A DNA stretch of 64,000 bases from positions 242,687-306,686 of the forward strand of contig LMSR01000001.1 in NCBI GenBank assembly GCA_001429555.1, in the 5' to 3' direction. Of the stretch, positions 9,873-19,373 are shown piece after piece (the first letter of the stretch is position 1; every line of letters starts with the position of its first letter). Made by a program: the position numbers and the translations under genes. The DNA comes from Nocardioides sp. Soil797. Lineage in GTDB: Bacteria > Actinomycetota > Actinomycetes > Propionibacteriales > Nocardioidaceae. The notes below the pieces were generated by a model. It was not told where the DNA came from. It did not search any database and saw only the letters and a list, made by a program, of their open reading frames with translations.

Positions 9873-10865
9873 TCAGACCGTCTTGACCAGTCCGAGCTGG
9901 GTGGTGCTGAGCACGTGCCGCCCCGAGCTGTCGAAGAGGTCGCCGTCGCCGAGGGCACGGCCGTGGGCGACGATGCCGACGTGGGTGTCGAACTGATGCC
10001 ACGTCGAGAGGTCGGGCTCGCGGTGGAAGGTGATGCCGTGGGTCAGGCTGAGGATCCGCGAGCCGGGCTTGTGCCGTGACGCACCCAGGGCGCGGTAGGC
10101 CGGCTCCAACAGGCTCATGTCGGTGACGTAGGCCGCAACCGCGGCGCGGATGACCGGGTCGTCGGGCAGGTCGGAAGTTGCCCGCAGGTGCACGGTCTGA
10201 CGGTCGGTCACCGACTCCGGAGCGAGATAGGGCGGCGGCTCGACGTGACGGAAGTGCACCGGCCGCTCGATCCGCCACCAGGCCGGGATGCGGGGGTCGT
10301 CCCGGTGACGGTCAGCGAGATCCTGCAGCGTCTCGGGGCCGGGCACCTGAGCAGGCTCCTGCGACGACCAGGACGGCAGGTCCTCGCGGGTCGTCGCCCA
10401 CCGGGTCGTCGCGGTGAAGAGCTCGCTGCCGTCGTCGGCGAGCAGGGTGCTGCGCCGGGTGCTCAGGGAACGGGCGTCGGAGACCATGTCCACCTGCCAG
10501 TGCATCGGCTGATCAGCGGGCACCCCACCAATGAAGTCTGCCTGCAGGCTGACCACGCGCTGGTCCGTCGCAGCGGTGCGGCCAGCGGCCACCAGACCTT
10601 GGGCGAGGAGCAGGCCACCGAAGGTGCGGTCGTCGGGCTGGGCCTGGGGCTGGCCACGCCAGTGCTGGGCGCCGCTGGTCACGGCGACGTCGTCGCCTGG
10701 TTCGGCAGCCTGCCCGGGACGCACTGGGTCGAGACGCACTGGGTCGGGACGCACTGGGTCGAGACGCTCGAGGTCGAGCAGCTCGAGCAAGTCGTCGAGG
10801 GTCACCGACTGCGTCGCGGCAGCGCGGACAGCGGTGTCGTTGGTCGTGGTTTCCACGTCACCCAT
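9873..10865 (-). CDS. tesB: Acyl-CoA thioesterase II (TesB family)
   Basis: A 330-residue double-hotdog thioesterase that releases free acids from acyl-CoAs. Seen: FGGLLLAQGLVAAGRT in the first hotdog, the ARSLSTRRSTL block, YVTDMSLLEPA with the likely catalytic Asp, HGITFHREPDLSTWHQFDT, and the C-terminal STTQLGL with the conserved Gln. Residues near 30-50 carry a DPVRPDPVRLDPVRPG repeat (15-bp DNA repeats near 10720-10760), a family-atypical insertion. Start ATG at 10865 precedes the conserved part; an in-frame alternative at 10976 is less likely. It may prevent CoA sequestration during acid catabolism. Confidence 0.88.
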   Translation of the reverse strand: MGDVETTTNDTAVRAAATQSVTLDDLLELLDLERLDPVRPDPVRLDPVRPGQAAEPGDDVAVTSGAQHWRGQPQAQPDDRTFGGLLLAQGLVAAGRTAATDQRVVSLQADFIGGVPADQPMHWQVDMVSDARSLSTRRSTLLADDGSELFTATTRWATTREDLPSWSSQEPAQVPGPETLQDLADRHRDDPRIPAWWRIERPVHFRHVEPPPYLAPESVTDRQTVHLRATSDLPDDPVIRAAVAAYVTDMSLLEPAYRALGASRHKPGSRILSLTHGITFHREPDLSTWHQFDTHVGIVAHGRALGDGDLFDSSGRHVLSTTQLGLVKTV

Positions 10866-11020
10866 GATGGCGAACTTTGGAACCGTTGGCGATATGTGTT
10901 TGCCGCTTCTGATGACTCGTTGAGTATCAATCGCCCACCCAAGAAGTATTGGAGTTCCAGCCCGGAACAGGAGCATCGTAGGGACTCGACACCCTTCCGT
11001 CGATCTCCGAGGAGCCCACC
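10866..11020. promoter_or_regulatory. Divergent promoter region, thioesterase / CoA-transferase operon
   Basis: 155 bp between divergent starts, with an AT-richer segment (about 10885-10960) and weak GGCGAT / ATCGCC dyads. AGGAG lies just upstream of the ATG at 11021. No operator could be fixed with confidence. Confidence 0.4.
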
Positions 11021-11959
11021 ATGACTGCCACCCAGGCCACCAAGGTGATGGACCTCTCGACCGCGATCGCGACCCACGTCGAGGACGGGATGACCGTGGC
11101 GCTGGAAGGCTTCGGCCACCTGATCCCCTTCGCCGCGGCGCACGAGATCATCCGCCAGGGACGACGCGACCTGACCGTGTGCCGGATGACGCCGGACATC
11201 ATGTATGACCAGCTCATCGGCGCTGGCTGCGTCAGCAAGCTGGTCGCCTCCTTCTTCGCCAGCGGTTCCGCAGGCTCCCTGCACGAGGTCCGCCGCCGCG
11301 TCGAGCGCGCCGACCCGGAGCCCCTGGAGATCGAGGAGTACAGCCACTACGGCATGCTGTGCCGCTATGAGGCCGGCGCCGCGAACCTGCCCTTCTTCCC
11401 GCTGCGTTCCTACGCCGGCAGCGACCTGCCGAAGCTGAACCCGAACATCCGCAAGGTCGAGGACCCGTTCGGTGGTCCGGACATCTACGTCGTACCGCCG
11501 CTCAAGCCTGACGTGACGATCGTGCACGCCCAGCGCGCCGACCGCCTCGGCAACGTGCAGATGTGGGGGATCACCGGTGCGCAGCAGGAGGCGGCGTACG
11601 CCGGCAAGCGGGTGATCGCCACCGTCGAGGAGATCGTCGACGAGCACGTGGTCCGCTCCGACCCGAACCGCACCCTGCTGCCGGCCCACGCGGTGGACGC
11701 CGTGGTCGAGGTCGCCGGCGGCGCGCACCCGTCGTACACCCATGACCACTACGTGCGCGACAACGACTTCTACCGGGAGTGGGAGCCGATCAGCAAGGAC
11801 CGCGAGGCGGTGCTGGCCTGGCTGGACGCGTGGGTGCACGGACTCCCGGACCGGGCTGCCTACCTCGCGAAGCTCGGCCACGAACGCTGGTCGGCGCTGG
11901 GCGCCGGGACCAGCACCGGTGCGACCGGAGCGACGGACCTCGAGGCGGCAACCGCATGA
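11021..11959 (+). CDS. CoA-transferase subunit A (GctA/IpdA-like)
   Basis: A 312-residue alpha subunit of a family I CoA-transferase-like enzyme. Seen: DGMTVALEGFGHLIPFAAAHEII, NLPFFPLRSYAGSDLPK, and the VDAVVEVAGGAHPS block shared by glutaconate CoA-transferase A and the steroid-ring hydrolase IpdA. It works with the beta subunit encoded next, whose ATG overlaps this stop (ATGA). Either CoA transfer to a dicarboxylic acid or C-C bond hydrolysis of an IpdAB type is possible; the sequence does not decide. It is the first gene of a forward catabolic operon. Confidence 0.85.
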   Translation: MTATQATKVMDLSTAIATHVEDGMTVALEGFGHLIPFAAAHEIIRQGRRDLTVCRMTPDIMYDQLIGAGCVSKLVASFFASGSAGSLHEVRRRVERADPEPLEIEEYSHYGMLCRYEAGAANLPFFPLRSYAGSDLPKLNPNIRKVEDPFGGPDIYVVPPLKPDVTIVHAQRADRLGNVQMWGITGAQQEAAYAGKRVIATVEEIVDEHVVRSDPNRTLLPAHAVDAVVEVAGGAHPSYTHDHYVRDNDFYREWEPISKDREAVLAWLDAWVHGLPDRAAYLAKLGHERWSALGAGTSTGATGATDLEAATA

Positions 11960-12735
11960 ACCACGCCGACGTCGCCCCCAACAGCACGGAGTTCCTCGCC
12001 ACCGTCGCCGCCCGGCAGCTGGCCGGCAAGCGTCGCGTCTTCGCCGGAGTAGGACTGCCCACCCTGGCCGTCGACCTGGCCATGCGCACGGTGAACCCGA
12101 GCGTGGAGCTGGTCTACGAGTCCGGCATCTGCGGTGCCCACCCCGACGGCCTGGCCGAGGGCATCGCCGACTCGGTGCTGGTCACCGGTGCCGAGGCCGT
12201 GCTGAGCATGCACGCGCTGTTCGGCTACGTGCTCCAAGGTGGGAACGTCGACGTCGGCTTCCTCGGTGCCGCCCAGGTGGACCGATGGGGCAGCCTGAAC
12301 ACGACCCTGATCGGTGACTGGGCCAAGCCCACCGTCCGCCTGCCCGGAGCCGGCGGCGCCGCCGAGATCGTGCCCAACGCGGGCGAGTGCATCGTGGTGC
12401 TCCGCCGTCACGACCCTGGCGCGCTCCCGGCCAAGCTCGACTTCTGCACCTCACCGAGCCCGGTCCGGGCCCGCGAGGAGGACCCCCGCATGGAGCCGCC
12501 CGGTCATGGCGTCTCGACCGTGATCACCCCGCTGGCCGTGCTGCGCCGGCCCGACAAGTTCGGTGAGCTCGAGGTCAGCGAGGTGCACCCCGGCGTCACC
12601 GTCGACCAGGTCCGCGCCGCCACCGGCTGGGACATCGCGATCGCCGACGACGTATGTGTCACCGAGCCGCCGACCGTCGAGGACGTGCGACTTCTGCGCG
12701 ACGAGATCGACACCGTGCGGCTCTACCTGAGATGA
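11956..12735 (+). CDS. CoA-transferase subunit B (GctB/IpdB-like)
   Basis: A 259-residue beta subunit. Seen: AGVGLPTLAVDLAMRTVNPSVELVYESGICGA, in which the Glu of VYESG lies where family I enzymes carry the CoA-linked Glu; QVDRWGSLNTTLIGDW; and a C-terminal GVSTVITPLAVL ... VHPGVTVDQVRAATGW block. Start ATG at 11956 overlaps the alpha-subunit stop by 4 bp, giving equal, coupled translation. The MFS gene begins in the same way at its stop. Confidence 0.87.
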   Translation: MNHADVAPNSTEFLATVAARQLAGKRRVFAGVGLPTLAVDLAMRTVNPSVELVYESGICGAHPDGLAEGIADSVLVTGAEAVLSMHALFGYVLQGGNVDVGFLGAAQVDRWGSLNTTLIGDWAKPTVRLPGAGGAAEIVPNAGECIVVLRRHDPGALPAKLDFCTSPSPVRAREEDPRMEPPGHGVSTVITPLAVLRRPDKFGELEVSEVHPGVTVDQVRAATGWDIAIADDVCVTEPPTVEDVRLLRDEIDTVRLYLR

Positions 12736-14177
12736 CCGACGCCCCCGAGATGACCAGCGAAGTTCGAACCAATTCCCACCAAGTGGAGCCACGCCGTGCT
12801 GCCTACGCGGCGCTGCTGGCGTGCTCGACGCTGGGCACCCTGTCCAGCACGATCATCAGCGCCCCGATCAACGTGATCGCCGAGTCGGTGGGCGCCAGCG
12901 CGAGCGGGATCGTGCTCGCGGTCAGCGCATTCACCCTGGCGATGGTGCTGTTCGCGCCTGCCTCCGGGTGGCTGTGCCAGAGGTTCGGCTCCCGACTGGT
13001 GCTCGGCTCCTCGCTCGGCGTGATGATGCTGGCCGGGGCAGGTGCTTCGATGAGCCAGGACCTCACCCAGCTGGTGTCGATGCGGGCCCTGCAGGGCCTG
13101 GGTTGCTCGGCACTCCCGACCGCCGTCCAGCAGGTCCTCGGCCGGCACTGGCCCGAGAATCGGGCCCGGGTGATGGCTGCGTGGGCCTCGGCGATCGGGG
13201 TCGGGCAGGCCATCGGCCCGCCCATCGGTGGCCTGATCGCCGACGGTCTCGGCTGGCGGTGGGTGTTCGTCACCCACGCCACCCTCAGCCTGCTCCTGCT
13301 GGTGCTGGTGGCCAGCCTGGTTCCCTCGGTCGCGCCCAGCCCCACCCGGTTGCACGTCTCGGGGCTGATGACGCTGGTCATCGGCGTCGGCTCCCTGGTC
13401 GGTGCCTTTGCCTGGGCCGGGCAACACCGCTCGTGGGTCGTGGGCGTGACGTTCGTCGTGGTCGGTGCCCTGGCCCTGCTGCTGCACGGGCTGATCGCCC
13501 GCCGCAGCGACCGGGCGTTCGTCGATCCCGGCCACCTGGCTGACCCGCGCTACCTGGCCAGCACCGCTGCCGCCGGCACGGTGATGTGTGCCCTCGGCGT
13601 CGCGATCACCGCGACGCCGTTGCACCTCGGCCGCGACGTCGGGCTCGGCCCCGGACACATCGGCCTGATGATGCTGAGCCTGGCCGTCCCGCTGACCCTC
13701 TTCGCCCCGATCACCTCGCGGCTCTCGGAGCGCTTCACCGCGGTGCGCACCATGCGCGTCGGCCTGGTGGTGATGTCTGCCGCGTTGGTCGCCCTCGGTG
13801 TGACCTTCGCCTTCGACCACGACTCCCTGCTGCTGGCCGCGGTCCTGCTCGCGGTCACCGGCTGCGCGATCGGGGCGGGCCAGGCCACCTCGGCCCACGT
13901 GTTGATGACGTCGTCGGCCGCGGCCCACGGGACGGCGCTCGGCGTCTCCAACATGATCCGCTTCGCCGGCCTGGCCGTCGGCTATTCCTGGGTCGCCGCC
14001 ACCTGGGCGCCGGACCGCCTCCTGCTCGTCTACTCCGCCCCCGTGGTGCTGATCGCGGCCACCTGGCTGCTCGCCGGTGCCGCCCGAACCGACCGGACCG
14101 GCCGCACTGGTTCCTGCGGTCGCCCGGGGCCCACCGGGCCCGCCCCTGAAAGGACCCTCGTCGATGACGCCCTCTGA
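12732..14177 (+). CDS. MFS transporter, 14-TM (DHA2-like)
   Basis: A 481-residue membrane protein with about 14 hydrophobic segments, the pattern of DHA2 drug:proton antiporters. The motif RFGSRLVLGSSLG follows TM2, and GVGQAIGPPIGGLIAD in TM5 resembles the antiporter motif C. It is embedded in a catabolic operon (4-bp overlap with the CoA-transferase B gene, 14-bp overlap with the CaiB-type gene). It may export a toxic intermediate or move the growth substrate. The C-terminus after TM14 is a Pro/Gly/Arg-rich tail. Direction of transport is unknown. Confidence 0.88.
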   Translation: MTDAPEMTSEVRTNSHQVEPRRAAYAALLACSTLGTLSSTIISAPINVIAESVGASASGIVLAVSAFTLAMVLFAPASGWLCQRFGSRLVLGSSLGVMMLAGAGASMSQDLTQLVSMRALQGLGCSALPTAVQQVLGRHWPENRARVMAAWASAIGVGQAIGPPIGGLIADGLGWRWVFVTHATLSLLLLVLVASLVPSVAPSPTRLHVSGLMTLVIGVGSLVGAFAWAGQHRSWVVGVTFVVVGALALLLHGLIARRSDRAFVDPGHLADPRYLASTAAAGTVMCALGVAITATPLHLGRDVGLGPGHIGLMMLSLAVPLTLFAPITSRLSERFTAVRTMRVGLVVMSAALVALGVTFAFDHDSLLLAAVLLAVTGCAIGAGQATSAHVLMTSSAAAHGTALGVSNMIRFAGLAVGYSWVAATWAPDRLLLVYSAPVVLIAATWLLAGAARTDRTGRTGSCGRPGPTGPAPERTLVDDAL

Positions 14178-15543
14178 ACCCGTGCCCGGCCCTTCCGACG
14201 CTGCCGGGTCTGCCGCACCCTCCGGGTCTGCCGCACCCTCCGGGTCTGCCGCACCCTCCCGGCCTGCCGCTACTTCCGGTGGTTCCGGCGCTTCCGGGCC
14301 GCTGGCCGGCCTCCGGATCGTCGAGGTCTCCAGCTTCGTCGCCACCCCGCTCTGCGGGCTGACCCTGGCCCAGCTCGGCGCCGAGGTGATCCGCGTGGAG
14401 CCCATCGGCGGTGGCCCCGACCGCACCCGCTGGCCGCTCACCGACGACGGCACCAGCCTCTACTGGAACGGGCTCAACCCCGGCAAGCAGGCGATCGAGG
14501 TCGACTTCACCTCCGCCGAGGGACGCGCGCTGGTCGCCGACCTGGTCGCCGACTGCGGCATCCTGGTCACCAACACCGAGCGCTGGCCCGAGCTCACCCA
14601 CGCCGCGCTGAGCGAACGCCGTCCCGACGTGATCACCGTGCTGCTCACCGGCAAGCACGACGGCGGCACCGCGGTCGACTACACGGTGCAGGCCGGCACC
14701 GGCTTCCCGCTGGTCACCGGTCCGGCCGAGCACGACGGCCCGGTCAACCACCTGCTGCCCGCGTGGGACCTGGCCGCGGGGCTCTACCTGTCCGTGGGCC
14801 TGCTGGCCGCCGAGCGGCGTCGCGTCGAGGTCGGCGAAGGCAGCGAGGTGCGCGTCGCGCTGGAGGACGTCGCTCTCGCCGCGGCCGGCCACCTCGGCTA
14901 CCTCGCGGAGGCGATGATCCACCCGGGCTCCGACCGCACATCCGACGACAACTACGTCTACGGGACGTTCGGTCGTGACTTCACCACCGCCGACGGCTCC
15001 CGCTTCATGCTGGTCGCGCTCACCCCGCGCCAGTGGTCGGACCTGCGCACGATGACCGGCCTCGGCGACGTCGTCGACACCCTCGCCGGTGCGCTCGGCG
15101 CCGACTTCGACGACGAGGGTGACCGCTACCGCCACCGCGGCGTGCTCGCCGGCCTGGTCGCCGAGTGGTTCGAGCGGCACACCACCGCCGAGGTCGAGGC
15201 GGCGCTCGCCCAGACCCGCATCCTCTGGTCGCCCTACCGCACGTTCGCCGACCTGGTCGCCGACGACGCCCGCATCCTGCGCGAGCACCCGCTCTTCGGC
15301 ACCGTCGACCAGCCCGGCGTCGGCCGGCTGCTCGCTCCCGGCTCGCCGGTGTACGTCGACCGGTCCAGCGGCCGACCGCGTCCCGCGCCCGCCGTGGGGG
15401 AACACACCCGCGACGTCCTGCGCGGCGTACTCGGCCTGAACGCCGAGGCGGTCACCGACCTGTTGGCCAGCGGCGTCGTCCGCGCACCCGTCCCCACTCT
15501 CACCACCACAACGGAGGCAACCCATGAGCACGCTCACCCCTGA
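14164..15543 (+). CDS. CaiB/BaiF family (class III) CoA-transferase
   Basis: A 459-residue protein. Residues 1-45 are an Ala/Ser/Gly/Pro-rich leader with GSAAPS repeated three times (18-bp DNA repeats at about 14205-14260), not part of the family fold. From residue 48 (GPLAGLRIVEVSSFVATPLCGLTLAQ) the class III pattern follows. LLPAWDLAAGLYLS carries the likely catalytic Asp. The start overlaps the MFS gene by 14 bp and the stop overlaps the acyl-CoA dehydrogenase by 20 bp. It probably supplies the CoA ester for the dehydrogenase. A shorter start inside the leader cannot be excluded. Confidence 0.87.
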   Translation: MTPSEPVPGPSDAAGSAAPSGSAAPSGSAAPSRPAATSGGSGASGPLAGLRIVEVSSFVATPLCGLTLAQLGAEVIRVEPIGGGPDRTRWPLTDDGTSLYWNGLNPGKQAIEVDFTSAEGRALVADLVADCGILVTNTERWPELTHAALSERRPDVITVLLTGKHDGGTAVDYTVQAGTGFPLVTGPAEHDGPVNHLLPAWDLAAGLYLSVGLLAAERRRVEVGEGSEVRVALEDVALAAAGHLGYLAEAMIHPGSDRTSDDNYVYGTFGRDFTTADGSRFMLVALTPRQWSDLRTMTGLGDVVDTLAGALGADFDDEGDRYRHRGVLAGLVAEWFERHTTAEVEAALAQTRILWSPYRTFADLVADDARILREHPLFGTVDQPGVGRLLAPGSPVYVDRSSGRPRPAPAVGEHTRDVLRGVLGLNAEAVTDLLASGVVRAPVPTLTTTTEATHEHAHP

Positions 15544-16711
15544 CGAGAAGGACATGGTCGCGCTGGTCGCGGACTTCGTCGACGACCGGGTCCGGCCCAA
15601 CGTGCGTGAGTACGAGGCCAGCGACACCTACCCCGAGGAGTTCATCGAGGAGATGAAGAAGCTCGGCTTCTTCGGGCTCCTGGTGCCGGCCGAGCACGGC
15701 GGCGTCGACGTCAGCACCGCCTGCTTCGCGCGGGTCACCGAGGAGCTGGCCCGCGGCTGGATGAGCCTGGCCGGTGCGATCGGCGGACACTCGGTGATCT
15801 CCTACCTGGTCCGCACGTTCGGCACCGAGGAGCAGAAGGCGACGTACCTCCCCGCGATGGCCGACGGCAGCATCCGGGCGACGATGGCGCTGACCGAGCC
15901 GTCCGGTGGCAGCGACCTGCAGGCGATGCGCACCCATGCCGTCCGCGACGGCGACGACTACGTCATTCGCGGCTCCAAGACCTGGATCTCCAACGCCCAG
16001 CACGCCGGCCTGATCGGCCTGCTCTGCGTCACCGACCGCGACGCCGAACCCGCCCACCGCGGGATGAGCGTCATCCTGGTCGAGCCCGGCGACGGACTCA
16101 CCGTCTCGGCGAAGATCCCCAAGCTCGGCTATCGCGGTGTCGAGGCCTGCGAGCTGGTCTTCGACTCGATGCGGGTACCGGCCAGTGCCGTGCTCGGTGG
16201 CGAGCCGAACGCCGGCTGGGGCCACATGATGCGCGGCCTCGAGGTCGGTCGGATCCAGGTCGCCGCTCGTGCCGTCGGTGTCGCCCAGGCCGCCCTCGGT
16301 GACGCGGTCACCTATGCCCAGGAGCGTGAGTCCTTCGGCAAGCCGATCTGGAAGCACCAGTCGGTCGGCAACCTGATCGCCGACATGGCCACCAAGGTCC
16401 GTGCCGCCCGGCTGATGACCGTCGACGCAGCGGAGCGTCTCGACGAGGGCAAGCGCGCCGACATGGAGGCCGGGATGGCGAAGCTGTTCGCCTCCGAGGC
16501 GGCCATGGAGGTCGCCCTCGACGCGATCCGCGTGCACGGTGGCTACGGCTACTCGCGTGAGTACGACGTCGAGCGCTACTTCCGCGACGCCCCGCTGATG
16601 ATCGTCGGCGAGGGCACCAACGAGATCCAACGCAACGTTATCGCGGCCCAGGTGGTGGCCCGCGACAAGGCTCCCCACTCTGCAACGAACAACCTGAAGG
16701 GCAAGAACTGA
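15524..16711 (+). CDS. Acyl-CoA dehydrogenase
   Basis: A 395-residue flavoprotein. Seen: the N-terminal helical domain, [29 protein letters not shown], an [13 protein letters not shown] segment, and [18 protein letters not shown] with the catalytic Glu. It is the first oxidation step of the beta-oxidation set in this operon, with electrons going to ETF. The ATG lies 20 bp inside the CaiB-type gene and the stop overlaps the SDR start (TGATG), so all are co-translated. Substrate unknown. Confidence 0.93.
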   Translation: MSTLTPDEKDMVALVADFVDDRVRPNVREYEASDTYPEEFIEEMKKLGFFGLLVPAEHGGVDVSTACFARVTEELARGWMSLAGAIGGHSVISYLVRTFGTEEQKATYLPAMADGSIRATMALTEPSGGSDLQAMRTHAVRDGDDYVIRGSKTWISNAQHAGLIGLLCVTDRDAEPAHRGMSVILVEPGDGLTVSAKIPKLGYRGVEACELVFDSMRVPASAVLGGEPNAGWGHMMRGLEVGRIQVAARAVGVAQAALGDAVTYAQERESFGKPIWKHQSVGNLIADMATKVRAARLMTVDAAERLDEGKRADMEAGMAKLFASEAAMEVALDAIRVHGGYGYSREYDVERYFRDAPLMIVGEGTNEIQRNVIAAQVVARDKAPHSATNNLKGKN

Positions 16712-17448
16712 TGAACCTCCTCGAGAACAAGACCGCCGTCATCACCGGTGGGGCCCAGGGCATCGGCCTCTCCATCGCCGAGGCGTTCATCGCCCAGGGC
16801 GCCCGCGTCGTGCTGGCCGACCTCGACGGCGCCGCTGCCGAGGTGGCCGCGAAGAGCCTCGGTGACGGTGTCGCCGTCGGTGTCGCCTGTGACGTGGTGA
16901 AGGCCGCCGACGTCGAGGCCGCGCTCGACCTCGCGGAGTCGACGTTCGGCTCCCTCGACATCGTGGTCAACAACGCCGGCATCACCCGAGACGCCACCAT
17001 GCGCACGATGACCGAGGAGCAGTTCGACCAGGTCATCTCCGTGCACCTCAAGGGCTGCTGGAACGGCACCCGCCTTGCCGCCGCGCGGATGCGCGAGGTC
17101 AAGGCCGGCTCGATCGTGAACATCTCCTCGCTGTCGGGCAAGGTCGGCATGATCGGTCAGACGAACTACTCCGCCGCCAAGGCCGGGATCGTCGGGATGA
17201 CCAAGGCCGCCGCCAAGGAGATGGCCCACCACGGCGTACGGATCAACGCGATCCAGCCCGGCCTGATCCGCTCGGCGATGACCGAGGCCATGCCGCAGAA
17301 GGCATGGGACGGAAAGATGGCCGAGATCCCGATGGCCCGCGCGGGCGAGCCCTCCGAGGTCGCCTCGGTCGCCGTCTTCTATGCCTCCGGCCTCTCCTCC
17401 TACATGACCGGCACCGTCGCCGAGGTTACCGGCGGACGGTTCATGTGA
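16711..17448 (+). CDS. SDR family oxidoreductase (3-oxoacyl reductase / 3-hydroxyacyl-CoA dehydrogenase type)
   Basis: A 245-residue classical SDR: GGAQGIG nucleotide motif, NNAGI, catalytic Ser in NISSLSG, and YSAAKAG with the catalytic Tyr and Lys. FabG-like sequence and length. In this operon it would oxidise a 3-hydroxyacyl-CoA to the 3-keto form between the MaoC hydratase and the thiolase. It overlaps the acyl-CoA dehydrogenase stop by 1 bp. Confidence 0.92.
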   Translation: MNLLENKTAVITGGAQGIGLSIAEAFIAQGARVVLADLDGAAAEVAAKSLGDGVAVGVACDVVKAADVEAALDLAESTFGSLDIVVNNAGITRDATMRTMTEEQFDQVISVHLKGCWNGTRLAAARMREVKAGSIVNISSLSGKVGMIGQTNYSAAKAGIVGMTKAAAKEMAHHGVRINAIQPGLIRSAMTEAMPQKAWDGKMAEIPMARAGEPSEVASVAVFYASGLSSYMTGTVAEVTGGRFM

Positions 17449-17520
17449 CCCGCGGCCCGACGCCGGACCTCGCACCACCTCCCTGCACTCCCTGCTCCCC
17501 TCCTGAAAGGGCCATCTGCC

Positions 17521-18735
17521 ATGAACTCCCGCGATGTCGTCATCTGCGAAACCGTCCGCACCCCGATCGGCCGCTACGGCGGCGTGTTCAAGGACGTCAC
17601 TCCCGTCGACCTCGGTGTCACCGCGTTGCAGGGCCTGATCGCCCGCACCGGCATCGACCCCGCGCGTATCGACGACGTGATCCTCGGCCACTGCTATCCC
17701 AACGCTGAAGCTCCCGCGATCGGCCGGGTCGTCGGCCTCGACGCCGGCCTCCCGGTGACTGTCGGGGGCCAGCAGGTCGACCGACGCTGTGGCTCCGGCC
17801 TGCAGGCGGTCATCAACGCCGTGATGCAGGTCGGCAGCGGTGCCAGCGACGTCGTCGTCGCCGGTGGCGCCGAGTCGATGAGCCAGGTGGCGTTCTACTC
17901 ACTCGACATGCGTTGGGGCGGTGCGCGCTCCGGCGTACAGATCCACGACGGCCTGACCCGCGGCCGGCAGACCCCCGGCGGCCGCTTCCACCCGGTCCCC
18001 GGCGGCATGCTCGAGACCGCGGAGAACCTGCGTCGTGAGTACACCATCAGCCGCGAGGAGCAGGACGAGCTCGCCGCCCGCTCGCAGCAGCGTGCCGTGG
18101 CAGCACAGGAGTCCGGCATCCTGGCCGAGGAGATCGTGCCGGTCACCGTGCCGTCCCGGAAGGGTGACGTGGTCGTCGACACCGACGAGCACCCGCGCGC
18201 CGGCACCACTGCCGAATCACTGGCCGAGCTCAAGCCGATCCTGTCCAACGACCCCGAGTCGACCGTCACTGCCGGCAACGCCAGCGGTCAGAACGACGCG
18301 GCCGCGATGACGCTGGTGACCACTGCTGACGTCGCCGAGGACCTCGGGCTGACGCCGCTCGTGCGTCTCGTGAGCTGGTCCGCGGCCGGCGTGCGCCCCG
18401 ACGTGATGGGGATCGGACCGGTGCCGGCGACGGCAGCCGCGCTCTCACGTGCCGACCTGACGATCGCCGACATGGACGTCATCGAGCTCAACGAGGCCTT
18501 CGCCGCGCAGGCGCTCGCCGTGATGCGGGAGTGGAAGTTCACCGACGAGGACCATGAGCGCACCAACGTGCACGGCTCCGGCATCTCGCTCGGCCACCCG
18601 GTCGGCGCCACCGGCGTACGCATGCTCGGCACGCTGACCCGTGAACTGCACCGCCGCGAGGCCCGCTACGGCCTCGAGACGATGTGCATCGGCGGAGGCC
18701 AAGGCCTCGCCGCGATCTTCGAGCGGATCGCCTGA
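17521..18735 (+). CDS. Thiolase (acetyl-CoA acyltransferase)
   Basis: A complete 404-residue thiolase. The nucleophilic Cys is at residue 90 ([10 protein letters not shown]), the active-site His in [10 protein letters not shown], and the second Cys in [10 protein letters not shown]. It would cleave the 3-ketoacyl-CoA made by the SDR. GAAAGGGCC upstream of the ATG serves as ribosome binding site in a 72-bp gap after the SDR gene. The stop overlaps the MaoC start by 1 bp. Confidence 0.94.
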   Translation: MNSRDVVICETVRTPIGRYGGVFKDVTPVDLGVTALQGLIARTGIDPARIDDVILGHCYPNAEAPAIGRVVGLDAGLPVTVGGQQVDRRCGSGLQAVINAVMQVGSGASDVVVAGGAESMSQVAFYSLDMRWGGARSGVQIHDGLTRGRQTPGGRFHPVPGGMLETAENLRREYTISREEQDELAARSQQRAVAAQESGILAEEIVPVTVPSRKGDVVVDTDEHPRAGTTAESLAELKPILSNDPESTVTAGNASGQNDAAAMTLVTTADVAEDLGLTPLVRLVSWSAAGVRPDVMGIGPVPATAAALSRADLTIADMDVIELNEAFAAQALAVMREWKFTDEDHERTNVHGSGISLGHPVGATGVRMLGTLTRELHRREARYGLETMCIGGGQGLAAIFERIA

Positions 18736-19208
18736 TGGCGCCCCGAGTGATCGAGCCCCGCGTGCTGGCCTCGATGGACGAGGTCCAGCAGGTCATCGAC
18801 GAACCTCTGGGCACCACGGAGTGGGTCGAGATCGACCAGGAGTCCGTGGACCGGTTCGCGGCACTGACCGGTGACGAGCAGTGGATCCACGTCGACACCG
18901 AGCGCGCCGCGTCGTCGGCCTACGGCGGCACGATCGCGCACGGCTATCTCACGCTGGCGAAGCTGCCGGCCTTCGCGGCGACCCTCTATCGGCTCGAAGC
19001 GGGGGCCTCACGGCTCAACTACGGCGTCAACAAGGTCCGGTTCCCCGCACCCGTCCCGGTCGGCTCCAGGATCCGTGCCACGCCCACGATCGTGGGCGTC
19101 CGAGAGGTCCCCGCGGGGGACCAGGTGACCGTGCGGTGGGTGGTCGAGTGCGACCGCGCCACGAAGCCCGTCTGTGTCGCAGAGACCCTGACGCTGGTCG
19201 TCAAGTAG
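18735..19208 (+). CDS. MaoC-family (R)-specific enoyl-CoA hydratase
   Basis: A 157-residue hotdog-fold protein. Seen: the hydratase motif in FAALTGDEQWIHVDTERAA (Asp and His dyad) and IAHGYLTLAK, then NYGVNKVRFPAPVPVGSRIR, all characteristic of MaoC hydratases. It would hydrate the enoyl-CoA formed by the acyl-CoA dehydrogenase two genes upstream. It starts in TGATG with the thiolase stop and is the last enzyme gene of this operon. Confidence 0.92.
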   Translation: MAPRVIEPRVLASMDEVQQVIDEPLGTTEWVEIDQESVDRFAALTGDEQWIHVDTERAASSAYGGTIAHGYLTLAKLPAFAATLYRLEAGASRLNYGVNKVRFPAPVPVGSRIRATPTIVGVREVPAGDQVTVRWVVECDRATKPVCVAETLTLVVK

Positions 19209-19300
19209 GGCGAACTGACCGGTAGGTGCCGTTCGCCTGCATTTATATCGCTACGTGCACAAATGGTGTGCGGATTTGGTGTTGGACGCGCATCACAAAA

Positions 19301-19319
19301 CGCACTTAGCGTGAGTGCG
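19301..19319. promoter_or_regulatory. Inverted repeat CGCACT-N7-AGTGCG
   Basis: A perfect 6-bp inverted repeat in the AT-richer 165-bp gap ahead of the MHS transporter, 55 bp before its start. It is a candidate operator; no dedicated regulator is adjacent. Confidence 0.4.
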
Positions 19320-19373
19320 GTCACAGGCCGGCCAGCCCCACAGAACGTCAGAATCCACCAAGGAGCCCCCACC

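Noticed and set aside
11021..12735. Firm call of IpdAB (steroid ring hydrolase)
   Set aside because: The sequence shares blocks with both glutaconate CoA-transferase and IpdAB, and no other steroid-ring genes are adjacent apart from the general hydratase-aldolase set.
12723..15627. Very long reverse-strand open frames opposite the MFS and CaiB-type genes
   Set aside because: They are the complements of well-conserved forward genes; their Gly/Arg/Ala/Asp-rich translations have no domain pattern.
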